Positions 61,536 through 64,000 of a DNA stretch of 64,000 nucleotides are shown piece after piece (position 1 is the first letter of the stretch; every line of letters begins with the position of its first letter). Under the pieces are notes generated by a model. It was not told where the DNA came from, searched no databases, and saw only the letters and a program-made list of their open reading frames with translations. The position numbers were made by a program, and so were the translations under genes. The DNA is from Verticillium longisporum (taxonomy: Eukaryota > Ascomycota > Sordariomycetes > Glomerellales > Plectosphaerellaceae). The stretch spans positions 3,844,001 to 3,908,000 of the forward strand of contig JAETXT010000009.1 of assembly GCA_019188255.1 (NCBI GenBank), read 5' to 3'.

Positions 61536-62281
61536 GGGGAGTAGTAGCTGGTGTTTACCATTGGGTAGATCTACAACATATCATTCTGGAAAGGTATCTG
61601 GGGTGTTTTTGTCAGATAGTGAGCATTTTTGGTTGGAAAATCACATCACTCAATTATCAACATACAATGATGCTTTTTGACGTGACGTCTCTTTTGTCAA
61701 TAAAATGTTCCGAGCTTCGAAGCTGGTGCGGTCATGTTAGTTGTGTCAATGATGAGCTTCTGATTGTATTGAATGATGTTCAAAATCATGTTTCCGTGTC
61801 AACACTGTTGTCTACAACATCGTCATGTCGTTGAAGGCCCTAGCCGTATACACTTCATGAGTGAAATTTCCCTCAACACATCAATAGCCGCTTGCACGAC
61901 CGAAATCTGCCCTTTTCCCCCATCCGCAGCAAAATGTCAGTCAATCAATACCCCCAACTGATGGAGGAGACGGAGGTCCGGGACAATCAGCGACTTTGGC
62001 TGACGCTGATAACGGAAAGGCTTCCGCGTAAACCCATCCATCAACTCGGGTTCGTCTCCGACAAGTTTCCCGATAGCTCAGCATCCATGGGGTGGACTCA
62101 CCGGCCGGCTCCCCGGACCCTCAAGCGGGGAAACCCCGTCGCCGATACGGATAAAGGATCGCTACGGTTGATCAACCGTTCCATCATCCAAGTCAATCCC
62201 TACAAATGGAAGCTGTAGGGATTACCACGTATTATTCTCGGGCAGCACTAGTCGTATCACAATTATCCCCCCCCCAAAATC
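61536..62281. other. Intergenic region, putative promoter of the FAD oxidase
   Basis: No gene is supported. A 108-codon frame at 61,892-62,218 is hydrophilic and motif-free. Around 62,101-62,116 three CCGG tetramers lie within 16 bases (CCGGCCGG, four bases, CCGG), and CGGACC and CGGGG follow. Such CGG/CCGG clusters are typical targets of Zn2Cys6 regulators, and the Aspergillus proline regulator PrnA is known to bind CCGG half-sites. A C10 tract (62,266-62,275) precedes the ATG. Confidence 0.45.
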
Positions 62282-63684
62282 ATGCCGCTCCTCAAGTCAG
62301 ATCCAATCGTCATCGTCGGCGCGGGTGCCTTCGGTCTCTCAACAGCCTTACGTCTTCTCGAGGCCCGCTTCATCGACATTACAGTGTTAGAAAAGGATGA
62401 TACTCTTCCGTCAAGGTTCTCAGCCGCCAACGACCTGAACAAGATTATTCGAGCCGAGTACGAGGACCCTTTCTACACAAAGCTCACGCTGGTACGGAAT
62501 CGAGCCCTGACCCTGCCTCCCTGGCAGGGCTCAGACTGTGTGATCTCTCGTAGCCCATGGCTAACTTTTCGAAGGAAGCGATTCGCGCCTGGCAAACCCC
62601 CCTTTTCGCACCTCACTTCCACCAGACCGGCTTCCTGCACTGCGTCTCAGGCAGTGCGCCAGAAAGGGCTACAGCGACCCTAGCCCGCTTCCACGACTCG
62701 GCCAAGCGGGATCCGTGGATCGAGAAGCACGTGGTCCCCATCGAAGGACCGGACGATATCCGCCAGCACACCTGGCAGTACAATGACGGCCCGCTCACAG
62801 GTTGGCGGGGATACCTCAACCGTCTCGGCGGCTACGCCCACTCAGCCAACGCCCTGCTAGGCTTGTATCGATTCCTCCGCGAGCGAGGCGTAAAGTTCTA
62901 CACGGGCGACCGCGGCGCCGTGACGGAAATCATCTACGACGAGCCCTCAAGCCCAGCTACCCCGCGGAAAAGCACCGGCGCCAGGACGAAGACAGGTGAC
63001 TTCCCCGCCAAGCTCGTCATCGTCGCCGCAGGCGCGGCCGCCGACCGCCTCGTCCCAGAATGCGGCCAGCACGTCGTCGCCAAATCATGGTCCGTGGCGC
63101 ACATTCAGCTGACCGACGACGAGGCCTCGGCCCTGCGAGGCGTACCCGTGACCTATGCCAGGGACCTCGGCTTCTTTTTCGAGCCGGACCACAAGACGAA
63201 TCTGCTCAAACTCTGTCCCATGGGTGGAGGGTACGTCAACACGGATCCCGAGACGGGCGTCTCGCATGCACCGCAGACGCCGGGCGAGAACAGCTTCATG
63301 CCGCTGCATGACCAGCAGCAGGTTCGCCGTCTGCTTGCGCAGACGCTGCCGGCTCTTGCTGATAGGCCGCTTGTCAAGCAGTCTCTGTGCTGGTTTGCTG
63401 ATACCAACGACTCAGACTTTATCATCGACTATGTTCCCAATACTGATTTAACAGTGTTGCTCATGTCGGGTGACTCTGGCCATGGGTTCAAGATGTATCC
63501 CATTGTTGGCAACTGGGTCAGGGATATGCTCCTCGCCACCGATGGCAAGCAGCCTATTTCGAAGTTCAGGTGGAAGGCCCCGGTTTCCACTGGCGGCAAG
63601 GACTGGGGCGGCGCAGTGAGCTGGCGCTTGGGAGACACGAAGGAGTTGAAGGACCTGACGAATCCTAAGAGTTCCAAATTGTAG
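62282..63684 (+). CDS. FAD-dependent amine oxidase, sarcosine/pipecolate/fructosyl-amino-acid oxidase family
   Basis: Two exons (62,282-62,491 and 62,554-63,684) around a 62-bp intron give 446 residues, the normal family length. The N-terminus has the FAD-binding motif IVIVGAGAFGLSTALRLLE (residues 9-27) with an acidic end at VLEKDD. SAANDLNKIIRAEYEDPFYTK follows, the family-typical S-x-D-x-N-K-I-I-R segment; the conserved residue after the binding fold is present. In the C-terminal half come LVIVAAGAAADRLVP, ITYARDLGFFFEP-like substrate-domain strands, LCWFADTNDSDFIIDYVP (its Cys is at the position of the covalent flavin link of monomeric sarcosine oxidase) and SGDSGHGFKMYPIVGNWV. Family members oxidise secondary amino acids (sarcosine, pipecolate, proline, N-methyl or Amadori-modified amino acids) and make H2O2. 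The exact substrate is not determinable here. Lying next to P5C enzymes, a secondary-amine substrate is likely. No clear peroxisomal signal: it ends SSKL, close to SKL in form, so peroxisomal import by a PTS1 tripeptide SKL is plausible. Confidence 0.92.
62492..62553 (+). other. Intron in the FAD oxidase gene
   Basis: GTACGG donor, GCTCAGAC branch region, TCGTAG acceptor, phase 0; joins FYTKLTL to PMANFSKEAIRAW. The alternative AG at 62,525-62,526 breaks homology. Confidence 0.82.
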
Positions 63685-64000
63685 GGTTGGAGAGTAGGTT
63701 TGAAGAGGGCGCAGCGTAGTCCGTGAGTCATTCTTCCGATTAATCGCTTCTCTCCAATAATACCTTCTGAGAAGCCTATCGTAGCATCAATCTCGAATGG
63801 CGCCCATTCAGATCGATGATTCTGTGAAATGTGACAATATGCTCAGCATGACGGTAAATGCAGACGGTACCGCTCCGACGCACCGATGATGAGCCAAATG
63901 TCCCTCCTTTCATATAATGTCCGCCGTTCCCGATACCTCTTTCAATGCGGTCCCATACTGTTATGCTCCATGATTGTTTCACACATCCAAGCCATGTCTT
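63685..64000. other. 3' flank of the FAD oxidase, no gene assigned
   Basis: The first 100 bases are probably 3' UTR (AATAATACC near 63,756). A 68-codon minus-strand frame (63,982 to 63,776) has no motif. Nothing else is supported before the window ends. Confidence 0.4.

Overview
This window looks like nuclear DNA of a filamentous ascomycete (Pezizomycotina, probably a Sordariomycete). The evidence is short 48-62 bp GT-AG introns with CTNAY-like branch sites, typical fungal metabolic genes, a cellobiose dehydrogenase remnant, and long AT-rich blocks with the pattern of repeat-induced point mutation (RIP). In those blocks CA and TG dinucleotides are nearly absent while CG persists. In the frames I could follow, broken reading frames carry TAG and TAA stops (from CAG, CAA or TGG) and essentially no TGA. 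No computed index or database search was available. Family calls rest on reading motifs by eye.

Layout. 1-3,290: RIP-mutated repeat, with the inverted end of an LTR at 1-35. 3,300-4,184: normal-composition island without a convincing gene. 4,195-7,235: RIP-mutated insertion flanked by a 10-bp duplication and imperfect terminal inverted repeats. 7,246-9,358: island with an uncharacterised, possibly broken minus-strand gene. 9,359-21,217: Ty3/gypsy LTR retrotransposon with a perfect 5-bp target duplication and an unexplained large extra reading frame after integrase. 21,223-25,300: island with an aminoglycoside/choline-kinase-like phosphotransferase, a small coiled-coil protein and a decayed gene. 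25,300-43,965: RIP-mutated block containing a second, nested LTR retrotransposon (33,958-41,622). 44,066-45,158: 5' part of a cellobiose dehydrogenase gene, cut off beside the repeat block. 46,121-54,655: RIP-mutated DNA-transposon-like element with a degenerate transposase-like frame. 54,656-64,000: gene-dense, normal composition.

The right-hand 8 kb is a proline/P5C gene cluster: proline dehydrogenase (with an apparent single-base frameshift), pyrroline-5-carboxylate reductase, P5C dehydrogenase, and an FAD-dependent amine oxidase of the sarcosine/pipecolate/fructosyl-amino-acid oxidase family, all on the plus strand. Proline dehydrogenase makes P5C, P5C dehydrogenase oxidises it to glutamate, and P5C reductase converts it back to proline. 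The oxidase could feed imines or free amino acids into the same pool (inference). The left 54 kb shows repeated transposon insertion followed by RIP, eroding a once contiguous gene-poor segment.
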